Assembly: GCA_029906195.1 (NCBI GenBank)
Contig: JARWSJ010000001.1
Coordinates: 1,736,001-1,800,000, forward strand
Source of the DNA: Chitinophagaceae bacterium 26-R-25
GTDB lineage: Bacteria > Bacteroidota > Bacteroidia > Chitinophagales > Chitinophagaceae
Length of the DNA: 64,000 nt
Direction: 5' to 3'
Position 1 is the first letter of the stretch. Every line of letters starts with the position of its first letter. Under the pieces are notes generated by a model, which saw nothing but the letters and a program-made list of their open reading frames with translations, had not been told where the DNA came from and searched no databases. A program made the position numbers and the translations under genes. Below, in pieces: positions 17,547 through 26,462 of the stretch.

Positions 17547-18899
17547 TTACTTAAGAATGAAGTCCGGTTTGATATTGATCATCAGGTACGCCCAGTTGCT
17601 GTTGCTCTTGGCATTCGCAACATTCTTTACAGTTTCAGAAACTAGTGAAGCGGTGCTCCAGTAATGACTGTAGCCGGCTTCAAAAGAAATCACTTTGGTC
17701 AGATTGTAAGTAGCTACGACATCAGCTTCTGTTCCAAAATTTCTGCTATAAGAAACATTGTTGGAAGAAGTAACGTCAGAAGCACTAAGAAACTGGTGAA
17801 CATCGGCGGCAAGCAATAGTTTGCCAGTGGCTTTGAGTTTTGATTTGATATAAAAGTCCTGCAGGCCGTGACCGCCAAATCCGCTTGCTGCATAATAATA
17901 ATCCATCAATCCCCAGAATTTATGCGGTGTTCCGTATAACGGATCAAACGCTTTACTCGTGCTGCCGGATGTTCCACCAGTTGTATAATCCAGGCCAGGT
18001 CCTATAGAAAAAGTCTTATTCAATGCAAACATCGCATTGGCTGTAAGCAAGGCTGCGCTTAGCTTTTGACCAACTGCATTTTTACCGCCCTGGTAGTATG
18101 CCGATGCTGTAAGTGTTGTCTTGTTAAACGTATTGGTGAAAAAGAAACCAGTTGTGAATCTTGTCCACGCACCTGTTTCCCATGTTTTCACGGTATTGTC
18201 TGAATGATATTTGCTGAACTGATCTGACAGGAACAGGAACGATGCATTTCCCTTTTCAAACTTTTTTCCTGCATAAAAAAATTCCATGCTCTTGTACATC
18301 GCACCACCATTGGTGTTTGCAGGATAGTTGCCGGGCGGTGTGGGATTGTAAACTGTTCCCGATGACAGTTCTTTATTCTGATTGAAAGCTGCGCCGAGAT
18401 GTAGCATCCAACTGTTGGCTTCATATTTCAGCAGGGCAGCATCATGGCGGCGGCCTTGTTGCAGCCAGTCAAGATTGCCCAATAAACGTGAATCATCATA
18501 TAGTAATTCTTGCCTGCCCAATTTTATGCTGAACGTTTTGTTTTTTAATGTTGTGTCCGTAAGCATTACTTCCGCCCAAGCTTCGTGTACCATCAGGCCA
18601 TTGTTGTCTTGCGTTGTAGTGCGGTTCACTGTGGAAGCATCTTGTCCCCACACACGAACATCCTGTACGGAAAGGCCCACTTTAAAGCGGTAGCCCGTGA
18701 AACCGGCATTCAATCGTGTTCTTTGCGAAATAAAAGAGGCAGGCTTTGCGCCTTCCGGCAACGGTGCCCCTTGTCCATCCCGCAGTTCTGCGCGGGTTCT
18801 CAATTGTGCGCCGAGGGATAATTGCGCTAGGCTTTTGAAAGGAGAATGCAAAGCCAATGACACCACGGAAAATATCCCTGCGCGGAATAAATTTTTCAT
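17547..18899 (-). CDS. Alginate-export-family outer-membrane porin
   Basis: 450 residues with a signal peptide (cleavage near SLA-QL). The mature sequence opens with LGAQLRTRAELRDGQGAP and continues as alternating strands with RTRLNAGFTGYRFKVGLSVQDVRVWG, KLGRQELLYDDSRLLGNLDWLQQGR and a final aromatic strand WAYLMINIKPDFILK. This matches the alginate_exp porin family. Within a nitrate locus the obvious inference is a channel for nitrate across the outer membrane. It lies 78 bases upstream of the narK start on the same strand and is probably co-transcribed. Confidence 0.85.
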   Translation of the reverse strand: MKNLFRAGIFSVVSLALHSPFKSLAQLSLGAQLRTRAELRDGQGAPLPEGAKPASFISQRTRLNAGFTGYRFKVGLSVQDVRVWGQDASTVNRTTTQDNNGLMVHEAWAEVMLTDTTLKNKTFSIKLGRQELLYDDSRLLGNLDWLQQGRRHDAALLKYEANSWMLHLGAAFNQNKELSSGTVYNPTPPGNYPANTNGGAMYKSMEFFYAGKKFEKGNASFLFLSDQFSKYHSDNTVKTWETGAWTRFTTGFFFTNTFNKTTLTASAYYQGGKNAVGQKLSAALLTANAMFALNKTFSIGPGLDYTTGGTSGSTSKAFDPLYGTPHKFWGLMDYYYAASGFGGHGLQDFYIKSKLKATGKLLLAADVHQFLSASDVTSSNNVSYSRNFGTEADVVATYNLTKVISFEAGYSHYWSTASLVSETVKNVANAKSNSNWAYLMINIKPDFILK

Positions 18900-18988
18900 G
18901 TTAATTTTGGTTTGGTTTTAATTGACGCTATCAGTTAAGATCGAGAAGCCTGGCGAGAGTGCAATCTCCCGGGCTTCGCTTTTATACC

Positions 18989-19044
18989 CTTCGACAAGCT
19001 CAGGATGACAACACTAGACGGATGTCAGGCTGAGCTTGTCGAAG
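18989..19044. repeat. Inverted repeat cttcgacaagctcaggatgaca, partly inside nirD
   Basis: Arm A 18989-19010 and arm B 19023-19044 are inverted copies with two mismatches and a 12-base loop. Arm B is inside the nirD reading frame and encodes the end of that protein. Confidence 0.8.
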
Positions 19045-19403
19045 CCTCCATAGAAGCCTATATACACGCGGTCTTCTTCAATTTTTACAGGGTATGTTTT
19101 CAGTGAGCATTCTGCGTCGTCGGACAAGCAGCGCCCGTCTTCGAGTGAGAAAGTTTTTTTGTGGAAAGGACAAGCCACTTTGGGTTCCCCATTTTGAGTG
19201 CCGATCATACCGCGGCTAAGTGCCATCTGGTGTTTGTGCGGACACATGTTTTGTGTTGCGTACCATTCTTCTCTTCTTGAAAAATGGAAAAGTGCGATTT
19301 GCTCTTCTTTATATTTTACGCAAACACCGCCGTTTAAAGGAACATCATCAGTTTTACAAGCGAAGAACCAGTGGACTTCCGTGAGTGTTGTTGTTGAGGA
19401 CAT
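19014..19403 (-). CDS. nirD: Nitrite reductase small subunit (Rieske)
   Basis: 129 residues. Single Rieske [2Fe-2S] domain with both ligand boxes: CPHKH and CPFHKKTF. NirD partners NirB in NAD(P)H-dependent reduction of nitrite to ammonium in the cytoplasm. The C-terminal nine residues FDKLSLTSV and the stop are encoded by arm B of an intergenic inverted repeat, so the native end was replaced or extended; the protein is somewhat longer than the roughly 105-115 residues I expect for the family. The Rieske core is intact. It lies 110 bases downstream of nirB, separated by another repeat. Confidence 0.92.
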   Translation of the reverse strand: MSSTTTLTEVHWFFACKTDDVPLNGGVCVKYKEEQIALFHFSRREEWYATQNMCPHKHQMALSRGMIGTQNGEPKVACPFHKKTFSLEDGRCLSDDAECSLKTYPVKIEEDRVYIGFYGGFDKLSLTSV

Positions 19404-19431
19404 AGTATTGGTTTTATAAGTTGTTAATAAA

Positions 19432-19517
19432 GAATGCTGAATGCTTAAGGCTGAACGCCAAACGCTCGATGCCGAATGCGGAGCCCCCGCGTTAGGCGTT
19501 AGGCATTAAGCGTTTAG
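19432..19517. repeat. Inverted arms (aacgcctaacgc class) between nirB and nirD
   Basis: Arm A 19432-19478 (gaatgctgaatgcttaagg, then aacgccaaacgc) faces arm B 19490-19517 (gcgttaggcgttaggcatta). Short loop. It could allow different transcript levels for nirB and nirD. Confidence 0.7.
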
Positions 19518-22012
19518 CCCCATCCTGCTGCCTTCTTCTGATCACGCATCATTTCGAATTGAATGCTTGGATCTTTTTCTTCTGGTGCGTTCACGAAATG
19601 GTTGAAGCGTTTGCGTAATTCAGGATTGTCAACCACTTCTTTCCATTCGCATTTGTAGTTGTCAACCAGCGATTGCATTTCTGCTTCGAGTTCTGCATTA
19701 ATGCCCAGGCTATCGTTGATCACCACATTGCGCAGATAATCCATACCGCCTTCCAGTTTGTTGAGCCATGTTGCAGTCCGGGTCAGCGGATCTGCAGTTT
19801 TGATATAAAACATAAGGAAGCGGTCAATGTATTTGATGCATGTTTCGTTGTCGAGGTCAGCCGCCAGCAAAATTGCATGTTGTGGTTTTGATCCGCCATT
19901 GCCTCCCACATATAAATTCCAGCCTCTTTCTGTTGCTATGATCCCGAAGTCTTTCGACTGAGCCTCAGCACATTCGCGAATACAACCCGAAACTGCCGAT
20001 TTAATTTTGTGCGGAGCACGCAAACCTCTGTAGCGTTCTTCAATTTGTATCGCAAAGCTTACACTGTCGTGCAAACCAAAGCGGCACCAGGTAGAGCCTA
20101 CGCAGCTTTTTACAGTACGCAATGCTTTGCCGTATGCGTGGCCGCTTTCAAAACCTGCAGCGATCAGTTCTTCCCAAATGGCAGGCAAATCGCTTACATG
20201 TGCACCAAACAAATCGATGCGTTGGCCGCCGGTTATTTTTGTGTAGAGATTGTATTTCTTTGCCACCTCGCCTATCACGATCAATTTTTCAGGCGTGATT
20301 TCTCCGCCGGGAATTCTTGGCACTACTGAATATGTACCACCTTTTTGAATGTTCGCGAGATAGCGATCATTTGAATCCTGCGCCGTGTCATTACCTTTTA
20401 CCAAAATCATTTCGTTCCACAAGCTCGCAAGAATGGAAGCCACAACAGGTTTACAAACTTCGCAACCATCGCCATGTCCAAGTTCATCGAGCACATCATC
20501 ATACGATTTTATTTTTTTGATCCTGATCAGGTCATACAACTCCTGGCGCGAATAATTGAAGTGTTCGCAAACCACGTTGCGGATGTATTTGCCTTGTGAT
20601 TTCAGCGTATAAGTAATAATATCTTTTACCATTGGTGCACAACCACCACAACAAGTCGCGGCTTTAGTACATTTTTTAACGCTGTCCAACGTTTCATTAC
20701 CTGCTTCCACGGCGGTGCAAATGGCTCCTTTGGTAATTCCTTCGCAGCTACATATAACAGCGTCTGCCGGCAAACCCGCCACGCCAGCGCCTTGCGGAGC
20801 ATCGCCACCTCTGCTGCCGAGTAAAATATCTTCAGGATTTTCCGGCAAGGCAACTTTGTTTTTAGTGGTTTGCAACAACATATTATATGCAGCAGCATCT
20901 CCTATCAATACACCGCCGAGCAGATATTTTCCGTCCGTACTAATGTTGATGCGTTTGTACACACCTTTCATCGTGTCTTCAAAAACAACGGTGCGACAGT
21001 CCGTAGCAGGCACAAAAGGATCACCAAAACTTGCCACATCTACACCAATCAGTTTGAGTTTGGTGCTCATGTCGAAACCGGAAAAAGCTTTTTCAGCGGC
21101 TGAAAGTGTTGCCACCACTACTTCTGCCATTTCATAGCCGGGAGCAACGAGCCCATATATCATACTGTTGAACAAAGCACACTCACCGATAGCGAAAATT
21201 GTTTCATCGGTAGTTTGCATTTTTTCATTCACCACAATACCACCACGTGGACCAGTTTCCAACCCTGCAGCTTTAGCGAGTTCATCGCGAGGCTTAATGC
21301 CTGCAGAAATTACAAGCATATCTACATCTATGGAAGTACCATCGGAAAACTGCATGCCCGTAATACTTTCGTCGCCAGTAATGCAGCTTGTATTTTTATT
21401 CGTGAAGATGGTGAGACCAAGTGTTTCCAGTTTTGATTGCAATATTTTAGAACCACTGTCATCGATTTGACGTGGCATCAGTCTTGGAGCAAATTCAATG
21501 ACATGCGTATCGGTAACGCCAAGATCGATCATTGCTTTTGCAGCTTCAAGACCAAGAAGACCGCCGCCGATAACTGCACCACGTTTTGCTTTCGATGCGT
21601 GCGCCGTCATCATTTCAAGATCTTCTATTGTGCGGTAAAGGAACACGCCTTTCTTGTCGACACCCGGAATTGGAGGAACAAACGCGGCTGAGCCGGTAGC
21701 CAGCACCAGGTAATCGTAGTCAACTATAAGGCCTTTGTGGGAAAGAATTGTTTTTTGTTCGCGGTTGATCTCTTTAACTGGATCGCCGGTGTGCAAGGTA
21801 ATATTGTTATCGGCATACCAGTTTGCCGGAGCCATTAAAAGATCAACGGCAGATTTACCGGAAAAGAATTCGCTAAGATGAACACGGTCGTACGCCGGGC
21901 GAGGCTCCTCTCCAAACACAGTAAGAGAATAAGTGCCCGGTTCGAATTTAGCTACCAGCTTTTCGCAGAATTTGTAGCCAACCATGCCATTTCCAATTAC
22001 AACTACTTTCAT
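19514..22012 (-). CDS. nirB: Nitrite reductase large subunit
   Basis: 832 residues, full length. Order of domains: FAD/NAD-binding reductase (VVIGNGMVGYKF at 4-15, ATGSAAFVPPIPG, AVIGGGLLGLEAAKA, FAIGECA), BFD-like [2Fe-2S] (ICSCEG...CTKAATCCGGCAP), then the siroheme/[4Fe-4S] part. The four cluster cysteines are present in CVGSTWC and CIREC (around residues 635-680). It reduces nitrite to ammonium with six electrons from NAD(P)H. First gene of the minus-strand assimilation run; its start faces cobA across 201 bases that hold two palindromes. Confidence 0.95.
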   Translation of the reverse strand: MKVVVIGNGMVGYKFCEKLVAKFEPGTYSLTVFGEEPRPAYDRVHLSEFFSGKSAVDLLMAPANWYADNNITLHTGDPVKEINREQKTILSHKGLIVDYDYLVLATGSAAFVPPIPGVDKKGVFLYRTIEDLEMMTAHASKAKRGAVIGGGLLGLEAAKAMIDLGVTDTHVIEFAPRLMPRQIDDSGSKILQSKLETLGLTIFTNKNTSCITGDESITGMQFSDGTSIDVDMLVISAGIKPRDELAKAAGLETGPRGGIVVNEKMQTTDETIFAIGECALFNSMIYGLVAPGYEMAEVVVATLSAAEKAFSGFDMSTKLKLIGVDVASFGDPFVPATDCRTVVFEDTMKGVYKRINISTDGKYLLGGVLIGDAAAYNMLLQTTKNKVALPENPEDILLGSRGGDAPQGAGVAGLPADAVICSCEGITKGAICTAVEAGNETLDSVKKCTKAATCCGGCAPMVKDIITYTLKSQGKYIRNVVCEHFNYSRQELYDLIRIKKIKSYDDVLDELGHGDGCEVCKPVVASILASLWNEMILVKGNDTAQDSNDRYLANIQKGGTYSVVPRIPGGEITPEKLIVIGEVAKKYNLYTKITGGQRIDLFGAHVSDLPAIWEELIAAGFESGHAYGKALRTVKSCVGSTWCRFGLHDSVSFAIQIEERYRGLRAPHKIKSAVSGCIRECAEAQSKDFGIIATERGWNLYVGGNGGSKPQHAILLAADLDNETCIKYIDRFLMFYIKTADPLTRTATWLNKLEGGMDYLRNVVINDSLGINAELEAEMQSLVDNYKCEWKEVVDNPELRKRFNHFVNAPEEKDPSIQFEMMRDQKKAAGWG

Positions 22013-22065
22013 GCAGCGTTATTTTTTTGGTTAGAATGGATGGCAAACAATCGTCTTGGTTACAT

Positions 22066-22087
22066 ATTACATTTTATGCTATGTAAT
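22066..22087. promoter_or_regulatory. 22-base palindrome, candidate operator between nirB and cobA
   Basis: ATTACAT-N8-ATGTAAT, perfect in both 7-base arms, centred 64 bases upstream of the nirB start. Size and symmetry fit a dimeric Crp/Fnr-family site, and such a regulator is encoded 1 kb away. The half-site is not the classical FNR or CRP one. Confidence 0.5.
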
Positions 22088-22093
22088 ATTTTT

Positions 22094-22132
22094 AATCATA
22101 AAATCTCATTTTTTGGCAACCGTTTTATGATT
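22094..22132. promoter_or_regulatory. Second inverted repeat in the nirB-cobA spacer
   Basis: AATCATAAAA (22094-22103) faces TTTTATGATT (22123-22132) with a 19-base spacer. It could be a second operator or a leader hairpin; there is no U-run that would make it a terminator. Confidence 0.4.
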
Positions 22133-22213
22133 TCTACTATAAATTTAGGTAATTTACTTTCATATTTCAAACACAAATCATACAAATTAAACATATAATT
22201 ATTATTACAATAT

Positions 22214-22987
22214 ATGAAAACACCAAAACTAACTCTTGTAGGTGCGGGTCCGGGCGACCCAGAGCTGATCACTTTGAAAGCGATCAAAGCTATTAAAAAT
22301 GCCGATGTTATACTATATGATGCATTGGCAAATAATGAACTTTTAGAATACACCTCCCCTCACGCCGTTAAGCAATTTGTAGGTAAACGTTATGGCTGTC
22401 ACGCCCTGTCGCAAAAAGAAATCAACCACCTTATTATTAGCAGTGCGTTGTCGCACGGCAATGTGGTTCGATTAAAAGGCGGAGATCCATTTGTATTTGG
22501 TCGCGCACAGGAAGAAATTGATGCAGCAAGAGAGCACGGCATAGACGTGGAAGTAGTGCCAGGCATATCAAGTGCATTGTCTGTCCCTGCCTCGCAAATG
22601 ATTCCCCTCACCTGTCGCGGTATCAACGAAAGCTTTTGGGTAACGACCGGAACGACGCAATCAGGCAATATTTCAGATGATATTGCTTTGGCTGCGAAAT
22701 CATCTGCGACTGTTGTTATACTAATGGCCATGAGCAAGATGGAAGAAATCATGGATGTGTTTACGACAAACGGCAAGGCTGAAACGCCCGTCGCCATTAT
22801 ACAAAACGGCACATTGCCCAATGAAAAGATAGTTATAGGCAAAGTCAAGGACATCGTTTATAGAGCGCAATATGCGGAAATCACTAACCCTGCGATCATT
22901 ATGATAGGCGAAGTGGTGACGCTGCATCCGTCGTTCGTGAAAACTTTTGCTTTGAAAGGATTGGCTAGTGTGGGGCGTGGCGAATGA
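22214..22987 (+). CDS. cobA: Uroporphyrinogen-III C-methyltransferase
   Basis: 257 residues, single-domain SUMT. It methylates uroporphyrinogen III twice with S-adenosylmethionine to precorrin-2, the siroheme precursor. Motifs: LVGAGPGDPELITLKA at the N-terminus, ADVILYDALAN, VVRLKGGDPFVFGRA, EVVPGISSALSVPA and MAMSKMEEI. Placed divergent to nirB, whose siroheme it serves. No precorrin-2 dehydrogenase/ferrochelatase is fused or seen nearby. The stop is the first part of a single aactgaat-class arm (22985-23015). Confidence 0.95.
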   Translation: MKTPKLTLVGAGPGDPELITLKAIKAIKNADVILYDALANNELLEYTSPHAVKQFVGKRYGCHALSQKEINHLIISSALSHGNVVRLKGGDPFVFGRAQEEIDAAREHGIDVEVVPGISSALSVPASQMIPLTCRGINESFWVTTGTTQSGNISDDIALAAKSSATVVILMAMSKMEEIMDVFTTNGKAETPVAIIQNGTLPNEKIVIGKVKDIVYRAQYAEITNPAIIMIGEVVTLHPSFVKTFALKGLASVGRGE

Positions 22988-23101
22988 CTGAATAACTGAG
23001 TAACTGAATAACTGAGAGGAAGAATTTGAAATTTGTCATGATAGTTCTGCGATAAATATTCAAATTCGTATAACTTAAAGGCAGGAATAATTTTAAAGCG
23101 A

Positions 23102-23800
23102 ATGAAAAAAAGTAAACACGAGTGCGATATTGAAAGCTGTTTTTTGTGCAAATTAAGTATGAAAGAATGGCTTCCGGCCGTAAAAGAACACAAGAAGAAT
23201 TTCGAGTATAAGAAAGGCGAACTGATTTTTAAAGAGGGCGATCCTGTAGTAGGCATTTATTTTATCTACAAAGGAAAAGTGAAAGTACACAAGAAATGGG
23301 GCGAGGATAAAGAATTGATCATTCGCTTTGCCACCGGAGGCGGCATTTTCGGTCACCGTGGTTTGGGTAACGATACCGTGTATCCTATTTCTGCAACGGC
23401 TTTAGAAACTACTACTGTTTGCTTTATAGAAAAGGAATTCCTGCTCGCTTCGTTGAAAGTTAACCACGACCTGATGTTTAACCTGATGATGTTCTACGCA
23501 AACGAACTACAGGAATCGGAAAAGAACATGCGCAATATGGCACACATGTCAGTGAAGGGACGTGTGGCAAACGCACTGCTTTCGCTACACAGCAAATTCG
23601 GAACTGACGACGAGGGCTTTATTGACCTTGTGTTGAGCAGGCAAGATATTGCGTCCTATGCCGGCACAACGTACGAAACAGTGTTTAGAGTATTATCTGA
23701 TTTTACGGAGGATAAGCTGATCAATGCATCAGGAAAAAGCATTGCGATTTTAGAGGTTGAAAGGTTGAGGGCGGTTGTTACCAGCGAAAGCGGAACGTGA
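23102..23800 (+). CDS. Crp/Fnr-family regulator with N-terminal cysteine cluster
   Basis: 232 residues. Residues about 30-125 are a cyclic-nucleotide-binding-type beta roll (GELIFKEGDPVVGIYFIYKGKVKV), followed by a dimer helix and a Crp-type HTH at about 165-220 (LSRQDIASYAGTTYETVFRVLSDF). The N-terminus carries C8, C13 and C16, and C107 lies in the roll, a four-cysteine arrangement like that of oxygen-sensing FNR, though with different spacing. Nitrate-cluster position, between cobA and moeA, suggests it controls this locus. Ligand and Fe-S binding are untested inferences. Confidence 0.85.
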   Translation: MKKSKHECDIESCFLCKLSMKEWLPAVKEHKKNFEYKKGELIFKEGDPVVGIYFIYKGKVKVHKKWGEDKELIIRFATGGGIFGHRGLGNDTVYPISATALETTTVCFIEKEFLLASLKVNHDLMFNLMMFYANELQESEKNMRNMAHMSVKGRVANALLSLHSKFGTDDEGFIDLVLSRQDIASYAGTTYETVFRVLSDFTEDKLINASGKSIAILEVERLRAVVTSESGT

Positions 23801-23951
23801 TGCAGGAATTAAGAATTAAGAATTAGGAATTAAGAATGCGTTGTGTGTAACATTCTTGTGAGCCACCCTCCTTTCCTCTGTGAAAAAAACTCTGTTATCT
23901 CTGTGGTAAAAAACTGCAGCAAACAAATGCGGTTAAAAAAAACAAAAAAGA

Positions 23952-25136
23952 ATGATCTCCGTTGAAGAAGCCAAACAAATTATAACCGATAACGTTCAGC
24001 CGCTACCTTCTGTAACTCTATCATTGACGGAAGCAGCGGGCTTTATAACAGCTACAGATATACTGTCACCCGTGGATGTCCCTTTCTTTAATCAATCCGC
24101 GATGGATGGTTATGCATTTCATTTTGATAGTTGGAAAAACAGTTCACTCGCCATCACAGGCGAAGTAGCCGCCGGTGCCTCAACAATTGAAACACTTGCG
24201 CAAGGCAATGCCGTTCGCATATTTACAGGCGCACCGGTTCCTCCCGGCGCTGACACAGTGGTGATGCAGGAAAAGGTAGTCGCAGAAAATAAATTGCTCA
24301 ACATACAAGACGAGCTTTTACAAAAAGGAGCCAATGTTCGCTTAAAAGGTTCCGAAATTGCGAAAGGTTCTCTTGCGCTGGAAAGCGGTACCCGCCTCAC
24401 TCCCGCCGCCATTGGATTTGTTGCCAATATGGGCATTGCAGCATTTGACGTGTACGGAAAAATTACAGTTGCTATAATCGTTACAGGCAATGAATTGCAA
24501 AAGCCAGGCGCAACACTTATACATGGACAGGTATATGAATCAAACTCGTTTGCTTTGAAAGCTGCGTTGCAGCAACTGCATATCCACAACGTGATTACTT
24601 TTTATGCAAGTGATGATATTATTGATGTCATGAATGCTGTTGAACGGGCTTCGGCACAAGCCGACATTATTTTAATGACAGGTGGCGTAAGCGTAGGCGA
24701 TTATGATTTTGTGACACAAGCGCTAGCAAACTTTGGCGTTGAAAAACTTTTTCATAAGATCAAACAAAAGCCGGGAAAGCCTTTGTTCTTTGGGAAGAAG
24801 GAGAACAAAATTTTCTTTGGATTGCCCGGCAATCCGGCATCTGTACTTACTTGTTTTTATGAGTATGTAACCTTGGCATTGTCAAAATTAACATCGACCT
24901 TCGTTCCGAACCTGTCTACCAAAATGGTAGAATTAATGGAAGATGTACAAAAAAAAGCCGGCCTTACATTTTTTCTGAAAGGAATTTGTACTGATAAAAC
25001 GGTTATTCCCTGTGGCGCGCAGGAGTCTTTCAGAATGTCATCTTTTGCAAAATCCAATTGCCTGATTCGTCTTGCGGAAAACGAAACTGTTTATAAAAAA
25101 GGATCTCTGGTAGAAGTCCATTTGTTACCCATATAG
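23952..25136 (+). CDS. moeA: Molybdopterin molybdenumtransferase
   Basis: 394 residues. It inserts molybdate into adenylylated molybdopterin. Order of features: N-terminal MISVEEAKQIITDN, FFNQSAMDGYAFH, IFTGAPVPPGADTVVMQE, the G-N-E-L strand (VAIIVTGNEL), and the MoCF catalytic loop (ADIILMTGGVSVGDYDFV) followed by KPGKPLFFG and FGLPGNPAS. It opens the molybdenum-cofactor run that continues to 29.2 kb and starts 151 bases after the regulator. Confidence 0.95.
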   Translation: MISVEEAKQIITDNVQPLPSVTLSLTEAAGFITATDILSPVDVPFFNQSAMDGYAFHFDSWKNSSLAITGEVAAGASTIETLAQGNAVRIFTGAPVPPGADTVVMQEKVVAENKLLNIQDELLQKGANVRLKGSEIAKGSLALESGTRLTPAAIGFVANMGIAAFDVYGKITVAIIVTGNELQKPGATLIHGQVYESNSFALKAALQQLHIHNVITFYASDDIIDVMNAVERASAQADIILMTGGVSVGDYDFVTQALANFGVEKLFHKIKQKPGKPLFFGKKENKIFFGLPGNPASVLTCFYEYVTLALSKLTSTFVPNLSTKMVELMEDVQKKAGLTFFLKGICTDKTVIPCGAQESFRMSSFAKSNCLIRLAENETVYKKGSLVEVHLLPI

Positions 25137-25152
25137 TAAAACAAAGAAAAGA

Positions 25153-25896
25153 ATGTCCGAAAGCCTTGTGCTGTTATTTTACAGCTTACTTTTTATCGTT
25201 GCATTTTTATACGCCTCTGTTGGTCATGGAGGAGCCAGTGGGTATCTCGCATTGATGGCAGTGTTTGGCTTCGCTCCTGCTGTTATGAAGCCCACTGCAT
25301 TGTTGCTGAACCTGTTTGTGTCTATGGTTTCATTCATACAGTTCTACCGCGGCGGGCACTTTAAGTGGCGGTTGTTCTGGCCGTTTGCGCTCGCCTCAAT
25401 TCCGCTATCGTATGTGGGTGGTTTGATGTCGGTGGATGGCACTTCCTACAAAAGAATTCTCGGTCTGTTATTACTTATACCCGTTATCAGGTTTACGCTT
25501 TTCAACAAGTTGCAGAACACTGAAACAAAAGAAAACAGCATCGGCCTTTCATTGTTGATCGGCGGTGTTATTGGTTTACTCTCAGGCATGATTGGTATAG
25601 GTGGTGGTATTATTTTATCCCCCGTATTATTGCTGTTGAAATGGGCAGACCAGAAACAAGCCGCTGCAGTCAGTGCCATATTCATTTTCGTAAACTCTGT
25701 CTCCGGATTGATGGGGCAATTTACAAAGGGCATTCAGTTTACACAGGACATGTACCTGTACGTAGCCATTGCGTTTGCGGGCGGCCTCGCAGGCGCATAC
25801 ATGGGTTCAAGGAAATTTGACCAAACAATTTTGCGCGGCATTTTGTCATGTGCGCTGGCGATTGCGGCGTATAAGTTGTTGTTTACAAAAGCGTAG
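25153..25896 (+). CDS. TauE/SafE-family membrane permease
   Basis: 247 residues with seven to eight transmembrane segments and the duplicated family motif: VGHGGASGYLALMAVFG in the first half and GVIGLLSGMIGIGGGIILSPVLLLL in the second. The family exports or imports small anions such as sulfite or sulfoacetate. It starts 16 bases after moeA and so is in the same transcript. In this setting nitrite, sulfite or molybdate is a possible substrate, but nothing in the sequence decides this. Confidence 0.85.
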   Translation: MSESLVLLFYSLLFIVAFLYASVGHGGASGYLALMAVFGFAPAVMKPTALLLNLFVSMVSFIQFYRGGHFKWRLFWPFALASIPLSYVGGLMSVDGTSYKRILGLLLLIPVIRFTLFNKLQNTETKENSIGLSLLIGGVIGLLSGMIGIGGGIILSPVLLLLKWADQKQAAAVSAIFIFVNSVSGLMGQFTKGIQFTQDMYLYVAIAFAGGLAGAYMGSRKFDQTILRGILSCALAIAAYKLLFTKA

Positions 25897-25931
25897 GAAA
25901 TCAATTAAGAATTAATAATTAAGAATTAAGA

Positions 25932-26453
25932 ATGAAGAACCTGATAATCGGATTGACTCTAGCGTTAGCAGCATCGTCAACAAGCCTCGCCCAGAAAAAA
26001 ACATTTGCTACAAGCGACAGCATCGTGGTGAAGGGAAATATAAAAACACCGATGGTTATTACTCCGGCGTCGCTTTCTGCCTATAAGAAAGTAACTTTGG
26101 GAAACGTGGTGATAAAGAACCATGAAGGCAAACCGAAAGACACATGGATGAATGTTCAAGGTGTGTTATTGAAGGACTTGCTGGCGAAGGCGGAACTGGA
26201 TGAAAGTAATTTTAAGAAGTTCAGCGAGTTTTGCATCGTTGTAAAGTGTACCGATGATTATACGGTAGTGTATTCGTGGAACGAATTATTTAATTCGCCC
26301 ACCGGTGATGCCACTTACATCGTTACAGATAAAGATGGACAGCAACTTTCGAGAATGAAAGACAAGATAGCGATCATAACACCGAGTGATTACAACACGG
26401 GACGGCGCTTCACTAAGTCGGTGGCTTCGATCGAGATTAAAAGAGTTCAATAA
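25932..26453 (+). CDS. Small secreted molybdopterin-binding-domain protein
   Basis: 173 residues with a signal peptide (cleavage near SLA-QK). The remainder resembles a stand-alone, shortened sulfite-oxidase-type molybdopterin domain: VVKGNIKTPMVITPASLSAYKK, VQGVLLKDLLAKA, CIVVKCTDDYTVVYSWNELFN and AIITPSDYNTGRR. One cysteine (in VVKCTDDY) sits where the family places its Mo ligand region, but the domain is short and lacks a heme or dimer domain. It may bind cofactor or be a non-catalytic relative. In line with moeA-tauE upstream and moaD 9 bases downstream. Confidence 0.75.
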   Translation: MKNLIIGLTLALAASSTSLAQKKTFATSDSIVVKGNIKTPMVITPASLSAYKKVTLGNVVIKNHEGKPKDTWMNVQGVLLKDLLAKAELDESNFKKFSEFCIVVKCTDDYTVVYSWNELFNSPTGDATYIVTDKDGQQLSRMKDKIAIITPSDYNTGRRFTKSVASIEIKRVQ

Positions 26454-26462
26454 AACGGTTTT

